Assembly (NCBI RefSeq): GCF_007786475.1
Contig: NZ_VNJJ01000004.1
Span: forward strand, 65,058 to 129,057
Length of the DNA stretch: 64,000 nt
From: Cohnella terricola
GTDB taxonomy: Bacteria > Bacillota > Bacilli > Paenibacillales > Paenibacillaceae
Direction: 5' to 3'
Positions within the stretch are counted from its first letter, which is position 1. Each line of letters opens with the position of its first letter. Made by a program: the position numbers and the translations under genes. Below the pieces are notes generated by a model. That model was not told the origin of the DNA. It did no database searches and was given only the letters and a program-made list of their open reading frames with translations. Below, in pieces: positions 35,570 to 43,969 of the stretch.

Positions 35570-36886
35570 TCATGCCCGTACGAACGCCGCCGGCTCGCGC
35601 GCACCCGCAATCCGATCGGCTGCGACGATCTGCTCGGCCGCTCTTATGGCGCTTGCCGCCGCGGCGTCGACCAGCATCTCCCCATGCCCGGCCCAATCGC
35701 CGGCTACGTACAATCCCTTGATCTCCGGCACGACCGGCCCGACTTCGAAAGTCGATCTTCCCATATGCGGGTAGTCGTGGACAACGGTCATATTGGGCAA
35801 GAACCGGCGGGAAACGACTTCCTTCTCCCAACCCGGATGCAGCAAGCTCATTGTTTGTTCCAGCAGCTTCTCGTCCGCCTTCGGATCTTGCTGGGACGCC
35901 CCGCTGTATTTCGTCAGATGCATCACTATTGTACCATTATCGCTAAGTCTAGCGGCCCTTGAATGATTCGAGAAAAATACAGGTTGATCTATGCCGATGG
36001 CCAAATGACGGTCAGCCGATGGCAAGCGTCGCAAAGCGAGATCCAAGCTCGCGACCAGCGACGGCTTGGCCTCTTCCTTCCACCTGCGCAGAACGGTATT
36101 TTCCGCACCCGCGACCATCCCGTACGTCAGAGCCGGAGAAGCCGTGCTGACGACATTCCTAGCCTCTACCCGTTCTCCGTCCGCGCATACAACGCCCTTT
36201 ACCTCTCCTTCTACATACACGATCTCTTGGACGAAACGGCCGGTTCGTATCTCCGCGCCAGAACGAATGGCTTTGTCCCGCAGCCGATCGACGATCGTCT
36301 GCCAGCCGCCGTCCAAGTATTTCACCCCAGATTTCAGAGCGCGTTGAACCATTCCCAAGGTCGGCCCGGCCAGTTGGCCGTCGGGGTCTTGCGAGTACGT
36401 CGCGGTGCGGCACAGAGCGTAGAAAATATGGCGAACCATCGGGTCTCGAATCTCGGCTTCCGCCCATTCCCTTAAGCTTCCGCGCGGAATTTCGACCGGA
36501 TTTAATCTATATAGCTTGGCAAATAAAGAGATCAGCTTGGCTTTGCTCGACCAGCCGAGAAGTTCCGAAGACAGCAAGCTCTTCGGATCGCCGGGCAACG
36601 AAGCCAGCTTCCCGTTCCATATGGCCAAACCTTTCGTCGACGGTTTGCTCCCCGTCAATGCCAAGCTGTATCGTTCGAATAACCGGTCGGCAACCCCGCC
36701 AAGATAAAGCGCATGCCCGCCAAGATTAAACAGAACGCCGTCCTTATTTTGAGTCGCCGCCCTTCCGCCCAACGAACTTCCCGATTTCTCCAATAAGACG
36801 ACGGATTTGCCCGCTTCGGCCAGTTCGATCGTCGCGATCAATCCCGCCAACCCGCCGCCGATAATAGCCGCATCGTAAAGTTTCAT
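35570..36886 (-). CDS. FAD-dependent amine oxidase/phytoene-desaturase-like oxidoreductase
   Basis: 438 aa from the ATG at 36886 with GGAGG 9 nt upstream. The N-terminal Rossmann fold has GGGLAGL near 9-15 and the FAD ribose Glu (VVLLEKSGSSLGGRA). A C-terminal FAD motif is GLYVAGDWAGHGEMLVDAAAASAIRAA. Belongs to the NAD(P)-binding/amine oxidase superfamily (CrtI/HemY-like) but the substrate is not clear. It is the first gene of a two-gene unit with the ECF41 factor; ECF41 factors often control a neighbouring oxidoreductase, carboxymuconolactone decarboxylase or epimerase. Confidence 0.88.
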   Translation of the reverse strand: MKLYDAAIIGGGLAGLIATIELAEAGKSVVLLEKSGSSLGGRAATQNKDGVLFNLGGHALYLGGVADRLFERYSLALTGSKPSTKGLAIWNGKLASLPGDPKSLLSSELLGWSSKAKLISLFAKLYRLNPVEIPRGSLREWAEAEIRDPMVRHIFYALCRTATYSQDPDGQLAGPTLGMVQRALKSGVKYLDGGWQTIVDRLRDKAIRSGAEIRTGRFVQEIVYVEGEVKGVVCADGERVEARNVVSTASPALTYGMVAGAENTVLRRWKEEAKPSLVASLDLALRRLPSADRHLAIGIDQPVFFSNHSRAARLSDNGTIVMHLTKYSGASQQDPKADEKLLEQTMSLLHPGWEKEVVSRRFLPNMTVVHDYPHMGRSTFEVGPVVPEIKGLYVAGDWAGHGEMLVDAAAASAIRAAEQIVAADRIAGAREPAAFVRA

Positions 36887-37040
36887 TCCCCTCAACCTCC
36901 GTGATATGAGTTTTCGAACTTAAGTCGTGAAGGGGAACGGTTTTGTGACAACGTCAAACGAAAAAATCGAAAAAACTTGAATCGTGATGCGCAAACGCGC
37001 GCAAAGTAAACCTATTCCATAGCAAAAGGAGGCTTGAACG

Positions 37041-37127
37041 ATGTCCAAGCAGCAAGGCCATGCAACCCAGAATACCCGAACGAAAACTTCCGACAAAAAG
37101 GGCAACCATAGCTCCGGAAAGAAATAG
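37041..37127 (+). CDS. Very small Lys/Ser/Gln-rich protein (28 aa)
   Basis: AAAGGAGG stands 8 nt before the ATG. The product starts MSKQQGHATQNTRTK and ends GKK; it is highly basic, has no hydrophobic stretch and resembles in composition the minor small acid-soluble spore proteins of Bacilli. No named family recognised. The next small gene follows after 20 bp with its own strong ribosome site. Confidence 0.6.
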   Translation: MSKQQGHATQNTRTKTSDKKGNHSSGKK

Positions 37128-37147
37128 ACAAGGAGGGGATGATCGAG

Positions 37148-37303
37148 ATGGCAGGACGGAACAATAAGCCGGACAACGACGGACCAGCCAGCAGCCCTAG
37201 CCAGCTTGGTCAATTCGGAGACAAGCTCGCTTCGGAGAACGAAGAGGAGTTTCAATCTGCATTGGAACAAGCGTGCGAAACCGCCGAAGAACCGGATCAC
37301 TAA
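37148..37303 (+). CDS. Small acidic hydrophilic protein (51 aa)
   Basis: AAGGAGGGG lies 9 nt before the ATG. The product starts MAGRNNKPDNDGPAS and ends TAEEPDH; it is Glu/Gln-rich, with no hydrophobic stretch. A clear terminator follows. Two tiny genes with strong ribosome sites and a shared terminator look like a real operon. One product is basic and the other acidic. Confidence 0.65.
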   Translation: MAGRNNKPDNDGPASSPSQLGQFGDKLASENEEEFQSALEQACETAEEPDH

Positions 37304-37308
37304 AAAAT

Positions 37309-37365
37309 AAATCCCCGTCGCTCAGGCGGCTTATTGCCATGCCTTAGAGACGGGGATTATATTTG
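37309..37365 (+). terminator. Terminator of the small-gene operon
   Basis: Long hairpin: AATCCCCGTC near 37310-37319 pairs with GACGGGGATT near 37349-37358, with an inner stem CAGGC/GCCTT; tail TATATTTG. Confidence 0.7.
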
Positions 37366-37390
37366 AACGACGATTCCAACTGCAAACTCC

Positions 37391-37523
37391 CTAACGGACT
37401 TCACAGACGCTATTCATTGTAAAATGGGTTCTTTCATTTTTTACGGACACAGATGACGCTATTCCCGGAAAAACATTACTTTTGCTGCCGATTTCGGGAA
37501 ATAGAGGCTATGGAGTCCGTTAG
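37391..37523. repeat. Decayed inverted-repeat element, about 133 bp
   Basis: The left end CTAACGGACTTCACAGACG (37391 on) is the imperfect reverse complement of the right end, which finishes TCCGTTAG (37516-37523). A second, inner pair (CTATTCCCGGAA near 37459, TTCGGGAAATAG near 37493) and a partial direct repeat of the left end (TTACGGACACAGATGACGC at 37441) lie inside. A further GATCCGTTAG is at 37564. It looks like a miniature palindromic element without coding capacity. Confidence 0.6.
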
Positions 37524-37597
37524 AATTTCAGATCAGCCTTTTGCATGAAATTAAGGGCTGTGGGATCCGTTAGCGCCATTAAGCGTAGATGGGCGAC

Positions 37598-38527
37598 TTA
37601 GTGCCCTCCCGCGTTCTCGAGGAACCGTTCGCAATCGAGCGCGGCCATGCAGCCCGTTCCCGCCGCGCTGATCGCTTGGCGATATTTGTTGTCTTGCACG
37701 TCTCCGCAAGCGAAGACGCCCGGAACGTTCGTCTCCGTCGATCCCGGCTTGACGATCAAATAGCCGGTTTCGTCGGTTTCGAGTTGTCCGCCGAGAAACT
37801 TCGTGTTCGGCGTATGGCCGATCGCGACGAACAGGCCGTCCGTAGCGATCGTTTCTTCCTCGCCCGTTTCGTTGTTTCTTACTTTCAAGCCGGTGACGCC
37901 AAGCGGTCCGCTAGCGACTTCAAGCGGCGTCCGGTTGAGGCTCCAGCTGATTTTCGGATTGCTCCGCGCGCGGTCCTGCATGATTTTCGAAGCGCGCAGC
38001 TCGTTTCGGCGGTTGACGAGAACGACTTCCGACGCGAAACGCGTCAAGAAATGCGCTTCCTCCATCGCGGAGTCTCCCCCGCCCACCACGATAATTTTTT
38101 TGTTGCGGAAGAAAAATCCGTCGCAGGTCGCGCAAGTGCTGACGCCACGTCCGACGTTATCCTTTTCCCCCGGAATGCCGAGATATTTAGCCGATGCGCC
38201 CGTCGAAATAATCAGCGTCTCTGCCGTCAATTCGCCCAACCCTTCCACGGAAAGCTTAAACGGACGCTCGGACATGTCCACGCTGTTAACCCAGCCGGAA
38301 CGGAATTCTGCGCCGAACCGTTCGGCTTGCTTGCGCATGTTCGCCATCAGTTCCGGACCCATGATTCCTTCCGGGAAACCCGGGAAGTTCTCGACTTCCG
38401 TCGTCGTCGTCAATTGTCCGCCCGGTTCCGGTCCTTCGATCACGAGCGGGTTCAGGTTGGCGCGAGCCAAGTAGATTGCGGCGGTCAATCCGGCAGGGCC
38501 GGTACCGATAATAATCGTTTTATGCAT
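37598..38527 (-). CDS. trxB: Thioredoxin reductase
   Basis: 309 aa, AAGGAG 8 nt before the ATG. FAD motif GTGPAGLTAAIYLARA near 8-23, redox-active CATC near 133-136 within STCATCDGFFF, NADPH motif VVGGGDSAMEEA near 152, and second FAD motif GVFACGDVQDNKYRQAISAAGTGCMAA near 275-300. It reduces thioredoxin with NADPH in the cytosol. Full length for the low-molecular-weight bacterial type. Confidence 0.97.
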   Translation of the reverse strand: MHKTIIIGTGPAGLTAAIYLARANLNPLVIEGPEPGGQLTTTTEVENFPGFPEGIMGPELMANMRKQAERFGAEFRSGWVNSVDMSERPFKLSVEGLGELTAETLIISTGASAKYLGIPGEKDNVGRGVSTCATCDGFFFRNKKIIVVGGGDSAMEEAHFLTRFASEVVLVNRRNELRASKIMQDRARSNPKISWSLNRTPLEVASGPLGVTGLKVRNNETGEEETIATDGLFVAIGHTPNTKFLGGQLETDETGYLIVKPGSTETNVPGVFACGDVQDNKYRQAISAAGTGCMAALDCERFLENAGGH

Positions 38528-38669
38528 ATCGATCTTCTCCTTATAGATGGCCTAATATAAAAAATCATACCATTCATGCGCCGAAGCATCATGAAGGTAT
38601 GATGAAAATTATATGAAGGTTTCATGAAGGCGAAGATGATATCGCTATTCTATCCCTCTGCTTTCATCG

Positions 38670-39893
38670 CTACGGTCTAACGAGAGTACCGTCGGCTTTG
38701 CGGTCCAGCTTGTACGGTTGGTGGTAGCTCTTGCGGGACCAGCCGTCCCCGAGTAACTGCGCGGCCTTCGCTTCGTCCAGGTCAATGCCGAGGCCCGGCT
38801 TATCGTTGACGTACAGGTACCCGCCCTTGCGCTCGATCGCGCCCGGGAACGCCTCCCGCTCTTCCGGTCGGAAGTGGTTGATCTCTTGGATGCCGAAGTT
38901 CCAGATCGCCATGTCCAGATGGACACCCGCCGCCTGGTTGACAGGATCGTTCTCCCCGCCCTCCTGCCAAGCGGTACGAACGCCGAACGCTTCGCACAAG
39001 GCCGCGATCTTGCGGCAGGCGCTGATGCCGCCCGCCTTGGATACGCGAACGCGGATGAAGTCGATCAGACGCTCCGAGACGAGCTGCGTCCATTCGTGCG
39101 GATTCGAGAACAGCTCTCCGACCGCTTGTGGAGTCGCGGCCTGTTGGCGCATCTGCCGGTACCATCCGATCTGCTCGGGCGGCAGCGCGTCCTCCAAATA
39201 AAATAGGCCGTAAGGTTCCAACCGCTTGGCCAACTGAATGGCAACGATCGGTGAGACGTGCTCGTGCACGTCGTGCGTGAACTTGACTTCCGGGCCGAAC
39301 GTCATCCGAAGCTGCTCGAACATATGGGGGATGGCGTTCAGGTAGACGTGCTCGTCGAACACCCCGTCGGTTTTCCAGGCGTTGACAGGAAGCTTCGCCT
39401 CCGGGCCGGTCAGGAATCCTCCGCCGCCGTAGCCACCGAGTTGGCAGCGAACGACCGTATAGCCTTCCTCGATGAAACGATACACATCCTCTTTCAATTC
39501 CGCAATGTCCCGTCCTCCGGCGTGGCCGTAACACGGAACCGCGGAACGGCATGCCCCGCCGAGCAGCATGTAGACGGGAAGGCCCGCCTCTTTGCCCTTA
39601 ATGTCCCACAGCGCCATATCGATTCCACCGATCGCCGTCTGGAGCAAGGCGCCATTTCGCCAATATCCGCTTAGGCTCATCGTATTCCACAGGTCCTCGA
39701 TGTTGGCGGCGTCCTTGCCGACGATGACCGGGGCGAGAAGCTGCTCGACGATCTGCACGACCGCCTCCGGATTGTACATGTCAGACACGGAGCCGATTCC
39801 GTAGAGACCGTCCTGGTCCGTCGTCACCTTAACGATCGTCCATACTCCGTCTTTTCTCGTACGAATGCATTCTACCTTCTTGATCTTTGCCAT
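38670..39893 (-). CDS. Enolase-superfamily dehydratase, mannonate dehydratase/RspA-like
   Basis: 407 aa from the ATG at 39893, 7 nt after AAAGGAG; a TTG 6 nt upstream is too close. N-terminal capping domain about 1-120, then TIM barrel. Metal ligands are visible as Asp in FTHDVHEHV, Glu in FYLEDALPPEQ and Glu in AVGELFSNPHEW; CYGHAGGRD matches the active-site loop of the ManD/RspA group. These enzymes dehydrate sugar acids such as D-mannonate or D-gluconate. It follows the sugar transporter genes in the same direction and may be the catabolic step for their substrate (inference); gap of 367 bp. Confidence 0.85.
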   Translation of the reverse strand: MAKIKKVECIRTRKDGVWTIVKVTTDQDGLYGIGSVSDMYNPEAVVQIVEQLLAPVIVGKDAANIEDLWNTMSLSGYWRNGALLQTAIGGIDMALWDIKGKEAGLPVYMLLGGACRSAVPCYGHAGGRDIAELKEDVYRFIEEGYTVVRCQLGGYGGGGFLTGPEAKLPVNAWKTDGVFDEHVYLNAIPHMFEQLRMTFGPEVKFTHDVHEHVSPIVAIQLAKRLEPYGLFYLEDALPPEQIGWYRQMRQQAATPQAVGELFSNPHEWTQLVSERLIDFIRVRVSKAGGISACRKIAALCEAFGVRTAWQEGGENDPVNQAAGVHLDMAIWNFGIQEINHFRPEEREAFPGAIERKGGYLYVNDKPGLGIDLDEAKAAQLLGDGWSRKSYHQPYKLDRKADGTLVRP

Positions 39894-40260
39894 GTCCAAG
39901 CTCCTTTAGTCAAGGGACGGCCGCAGCGGCCGGACTGCAGCCGTTGCGCCCATCCCTCTCTCGATGTATGTCATCCGCGGGTCGCACTCGACGGAAGCTA
40001 GCGCATGCTATCCTAAGCGGGATGATCCGTTGCTTGACCGCCGTCAGTGCCGCCTAGACGGCCGACAACGCTTGAATCTGGACGAACTCTCCAGATCGAC
40101 AGATTCCAATCCTCTCTTATCGTAACCCTATCGGCACTGTCAGGCTACCCATAATTTTGTATTGCCCGCAGGAACGAACAAGACGACGCCGTTGATCTAA
40201 GCCGGGATACGACCTGAGGAGAAGCCGACCTCGTGAGCAAGGTCGGCTTCTCCTTCGGCA
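39894..40260 (-). other. Intergenic region with long perfect hairpin at 40218-40253
   Basis: Fourteen-bp perfect arms GGAGAAGCCGACCT and AGGTCGGCTTCTCC with an 8-nt loop follow the binding-protein stop by 7 nt. There is no T-run, so it may protect the 3' end of the abundant lipoprotein mRNA rather than stop transcription. Nothing else convincing is seen in this stretch. Confidence 0.6.
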
Positions 40261-41844
40261 TTATTGTTTCTTCGATGCGAGATACGCGTCGATCTGTTTC
40301 TGCGCTTCCGCGATGATTTTATCGCGTCCGGCGTTTTTCTGCTTCTTGGTGTAATCCGCGATCGCGCCGTCGACATCCTTGGCGACGCCGTATTCGATCG
40401 GTTTGCCAAGCTCTTCGTAGAGCTGATCGCGTTTGGCGATCTCGTTCTTGATGTTGTCCTCGGCGATGAACAGACCGTCGACCGGAGAGTTAACGTTGAT
40501 CGGAAGGCTGGCGAACTCCGCTTCCTTCACCCAGAAGTCTTTCTCGTACGTTTGGTTCGGGCGCATGAACTGCGGCTTCCAGAACGCCCATTGGCCGCCC
40601 CATTCCATGTAGTTACTCGTCGTGAACGTCATGCCTTCCGGGTAGACGGCCACGTCTCCGTCCAGCACGTACGTCTTGCCTTCGATGCCGTATTGGACGA
40701 GATCGTACAGCGTCTTGTCGGTCTCCATCATGTCGAGGAAGCGGAGAACGCGGTCAGGATGCTCCGAGTTGCGGTTGATGGCGAGCACGTTCGCCAGAGC
40801 GGTCCGGTTCACGAATTTCTTGTCCGGATACAGCAGGAACATCTGCTGTTTGAAAGAAGGATCGGAGAAGCCCGGATTAGCGAACGCCCACTCGTGGGAC
40901 GTCATCGTGAACAGCAGCTTGCCGTTCCGCCATTGATCTTCCGCGCCTTCCTTGTCGTACATCGCGTCGCGGTTGATGATTTTGTCGTCGTACCACTTCT
41001 TGGTCAAAAGAGAAGCTTCCTTGTAAAAAGGCTGCTCCTCGACCGCCTGGATTTTTACCTCGGGATCGTTCAGGTAGAAGCCCATCTGATGGAAGCCGAG
41101 ATCGACCCATTCGTCACGCGTCATAAAGAGTGCTTGGGCGGGTGTCCTCGATAACTTCTCGTTCGGGTACGCTTGTCTCAGCTCGTGCAGGAATTTGTCG
41201 ACGTCTTCGATCGTCTTGACCGAGTCCGGTTCGCGGATGATGCCCGCCTTCTCCGCCAAATCCTGCCTCCAGCCCACGAAGTACCTCTGGTTCATTTTCA
41301 TCGTCCACGGCAAGCCTACGATCTCCCCGTTCACGGTAGCCGCTTCCAGCGTGCCTTGCTCTTGGTACTTCTTCGTTAAGTTCGGAGCGTATTGCGGCAG
41401 CAGGTCGTTCAGCGCCATGTAGGAGCCCTTAGCTGCCATGAGTTTATATGAGAGCCAGTCACCGTCGAAGTTCAGGTCCCATTTGTCCCCCGACGCCGCC
41501 ATGACGAGCATCTTGTCTTTGAAGTCGCCGAACGGGATGAAATTAACGTCGAACTTGACGTTGAGCCCTTTGGCTTTAAGGTACTCGCTGACTTTTCCCC
41601 ACACCTCGTCGGTCGCCGCTTTTTTGTCGCCGCCGAAATAAAACTTCAGCGTTACCTCTTCCTCTTTGGAAGGTGACGGCGAAGCCGGCTCGGAAGCGGA
41701 TGGCGACGAGCCTCCCTCGCTCGGCGGTGGAGAAGAAGCCTCCCCCTTGCTATTATTGCCCCCGCTGCACGCTGCGAGCGTCCAAGCCATAAGCAGAACG
41801 AGCGCTACTAGAAACGGTTTGCGTTGCTTAAGCATCATTTGCAT
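40261..41844 (-). CDS. Sugar ABC transporter substrate-binding lipoprotein (family 1, DUF3502-type)
   Basis: 527 aa from the ATG at 41844 (a second ATG at 41838 fits GGGGAG spacing better; both keep the signal). Lipobox LAAC with Cys about 24, then a Gly/Ser/Pro linker to about 58. The mature domain is a type-2 periplasmic binding fold (KFYFGGDKKAATDEVW; WDLNFDGDWLSYKLMAAKGSYMALNDLLPQYAPNL). The C-terminal 130 residues (LPINVNSPVDGLFIAEDNI ... INAY-like IDAYLASKKQ) match the DUF3502 tail of Paenibacillus LipO/YtcQ-like proteins. Works with the two permeases upstream; the shared MsmX-type ATPase would be encoded elsewhere. Confidence 0.92.
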   Translation of the reverse strand: MQMMLKQRKPFLVALVLLMAWTLAACSGGNNSKGEASSPPPSEGGSSPSASEPASPSPSKEEEVTLKFYFGGDKKAATDEVWGKVSEYLKAKGLNVKFDVNFIPFGDFKDKMLVMAASGDKWDLNFDGDWLSYKLMAAKGSYMALNDLLPQYAPNLTKKYQEQGTLEAATVNGEIVGLPWTMKMNQRYFVGWRQDLAEKAGIIREPDSVKTIEDVDKFLHELRQAYPNEKLSRTPAQALFMTRDEWVDLGFHQMGFYLNDPEVKIQAVEEQPFYKEASLLTKKWYDDKIINRDAMYDKEGAEDQWRNGKLLFTMTSHEWAFANPGFSDPSFKQQMFLLYPDKKFVNRTALANVLAINRNSEHPDRVLRFLDMMETDKTLYDLVQYGIEGKTYVLDGDVAVYPEGMTFTTSNYMEWGGQWAFWKPQFMRPNQTYEKDFWVKEAEFASLPINVNSPVDGLFIAEDNIKNEIAKRDQLYEELGKPIEYGVAKDVDGAIADYTKKQKNAGRDKIIAEAQKQIDAYLASKKQ

Positions 41845-41891
41845 TCTCTCCCCTTGACGAATTATATACAATACAGCCGAAGCTGACATTG

Positions 41892-42776
41892 TCATCCTTT
41901 GACCGCGCCGACCATTAGCCCTTTGACGAAATAACGCTGCAGGAACGGATAGAGGAATACGATTGGCCCGATCGTCACGACGGTTAGCGCCATCTTGATC
42001 GATTGCGACGGTAATTGGGAAGCGATCCGCTGAATATCCATCGCGTTGTTTGAGGTTTTCAGGAATTCGACGTTGGAGATCAACGTTCGAAGAAGGAGCT
42101 GGAGCGGTTGAAGTTCTTGCTTGTCGATGAACATCAGGCCCAAGAACCAGTCGTTCCAGTAGCTCAGCGAAATAAACAAGCCTATCGTCGCCAGCACCGG
42201 CTTCGCGAGCGGAACGATCAACCGCGCGTAGATCCGAAGCTCTCCAGCACCGTCGATCTTGGCGGATTCGTGCAGGTCATCCGGCATCGACAACATGAAG
42301 TTGCGAATGAGGAACATGTTGAACGCGTTGGCCAGCGGCGGCAGGATCATCGCCCACATCGTATTCTTGAGCTCCAAATAGCGGACGCAGATGATATACC
42401 ACGGAACTAAGCCGCCGTTGAACAAAATAGTGATGATCGCGTAGATCGACAACACGTTGCGGTAGCGGAACGAGCGCCGGGCCATCGCGTACGCGCCCAT
42501 GCTCGTCACGAGCAGCGACAGTCCCGTACCGACGACCGTGACGGTCGCACTAACAACGTAGGCGTTCACGATCCGGTTGGAGCCAAGCAACAGAATACGA
42601 TAAGAATCGAAATTCAGGCTTCTCGGAATGATCGAGTATCCGTGCTGCACGATATCGCTTTCCGAACTGATCGAGCCGGAGATGACCATGACGAACGGAA
42701 ACAGGCAAGATAGGCTGAAAAGCGTAACTAGCGCGATGATAACCGCCTGGCCTAGCGTAATCCTCTTGGATAGCAA
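41892..42776 (-). CDS. Carbohydrate ABC transporter permease, YtcP-like
   Basis: 294 aa from a TTG codon 7 nt after GGAGGG. Six transmembrane helices and the MalG-type EAA motif ESAKIDGAGELRIYARLIVPLAKP near 190-213; C-terminus YPFLQRYFVKGLMVGAVKG is typical of the family. Forms the channel with the LplB-like permease encoded 45 bp upstream. Confidence 0.92.
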   Translation of the reverse strand: MLSKRITLGQAVIIALVTLFSLSCLFPFVMVISGSISSESDIVQHGYSIIPRSLNFDSYRILLLGSNRIVNAYVVSATVTVVGTGLSLLVTSMGAYAMARRSFRYRNVLSIYAIITILFNGGLVPWYIICVRYLELKNTMWAMILPPLANAFNMFLIRNFMLSMPDDLHESAKIDGAGELRIYARLIVPLAKPVLATIGLFISLSYWNDWFLGLMFIDKQELQPLQLLLRTLISNVEFLKTSNNAMDIQRIASQLPSQSIKMALTVVTIGPIVFLYPFLQRYFVKGLMVGAVKG

Positions 42777-42821
42777 TTTTCTTCCCTCCGGTCTGAGATA
42801 TCTGAAACTTGCGGCAAATGT

Positions 42822-43772
42822 TTAGAAAATCGCGGAATCTCTATCGACCTTGCGGGCGATATAATTGCTTCCCAGCACAAGCACGAACGCCACGATCGAC
42901 TGCGTAAATCCCGCCGCCGAAGCCATGCCGATATCGCCCGACTTGCGGAGGCTTCGGTAGACGAACGTATCTATGACATCGGTCGTCGGGAACAACAGCG
43001 CCGCGTCGCCCACCATCGCGTAGAACATCCCGAAGTCCGCGTTCATGATCCGCCCGACCGCGAGCAAAGTCAGAATCATGATCGTCGGTCTCAGCATCGG
43101 AATGCTGATGTAACGGGTTTGTTGCCAGCGCGACGCGCCATCGATGGCGGCCGCCTCGTAATAGGAATTGTCGATATTCGTCAAGGCGGCCAAGTAGATG
43201 ATCGTGCCGTAACCCGTCACCTTCCAGCGGACCGCGATCGCCAGAATCGCCGGCCATAGTCCCGCCGCGCTGTAGAAATCGATTCTCGACAAACCGATAT
43301 ATTCGAGGAAACGGTTAACGGCGCCGCTTTCGTAATTCATCAAGTTAAAAGCGAAGACACCGACGACGATCCACGAGATAAAAAAAGGCAGAAAAGTGAT
43401 CGACTGCGCGACCCGCTTAAAATACTTGTTGCGAAGCTCGTTGAGCATGAGCGCCAATCCGACTTCGAAGATGAGCCCGACAACAATGAACATGGCATTC
43501 AACAGAATCGTGTTACGCATCGCGCGATATGCCGAATCCGAGGATAGCAAGTAGTCGAAATTGTTCAAAATCGGCTTCGCCCATCCGCTTCCGAGAATGC
43601 CTTCCTGGAAGTCGAAATTTTTGAAGGCGATGACCAGGCCCGCCAGCGGGAAATAGTTGAACAGAAGCAGCAAGGTCGCGACCGGCATAAACATCAAAAG
43701 CAGCATCCAGTTGCGCGCGAGCTCCCGGTAGACGCCGTACAGCCGCGAAGGCGCCCGGGTCGTGAGTTTCAT
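42822..43772 (-). CDS. Carbohydrate ABC transporter permease, LplB-like
   Basis: 316 aa, AAAGGAG 7 nt before the ATG. Six transmembrane helices. The EAA loop YYEAAAIDGASRWQQTRYISIPMLRP is near 207-232, and the PLAGLVIAFKNFDF segment is typical of polysaccharide or oligosaccharide importers paired with LipO-like lipoproteins. First gene of the operon LplB - YtcP - binding protein. No histidine kinase is next to it; the nearest YesM/YesN pair is at 50499-53952. Confidence 0.93.
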   Translation of the reverse strand: MKLTTRAPSRLYGVYRELARNWMLLLMFMPVATLLLLFNYFPLAGLVIAFKNFDFQEGILGSGWAKPILNNFDYLLSSDSAYRAMRNTILLNAMFIVVGLIFEVGLALMLNELRNKYFKRVAQSITFLPFFISWIVVGVFAFNLMNYESGAVNRFLEYIGLSRIDFYSAAGLWPAILAIAVRWKVTGYGTIIYLAALTNIDNSYYEAAAIDGASRWQQTRYISIPMLRPTIMILTLLAVGRIMNADFGMFYAMVGDAALLFPTTDVIDTFVYRSLRKSGDIGMASAAGFTQSIVAFVLVLGSNYIARKVDRDSAIF

Positions 43773-43896
43773 GGCGAATCTCCTTTCTCGCTTTCGGATG
43801 GTTTAATCATATCGTCGAGGTTAGGGGGCTTCCATGAGTCAAACTTAAACTTTACCGTGCTGTTTTAGCCTGTTGCCCCGGTGTCGCTTGGGCCGT

Positions 43897-43931
43897 CCAA
43901 AACGCGGAAAAGCCGCCCGAAGGCGGCTTTA
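43897..43931 (-). terminator. Terminator of the GH95-like gene
   Basis: AAAGCCGCC, TTCG tetraloop, GGCGGCTTTT on the minus strand, then CCGCGTTTTGG; 39 bp after the stop. Confidence 0.75.
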
Positions 43932-43969
43932 GTTGTCGATGCAGCTTCACGCGAGGTACTCACGATCCT

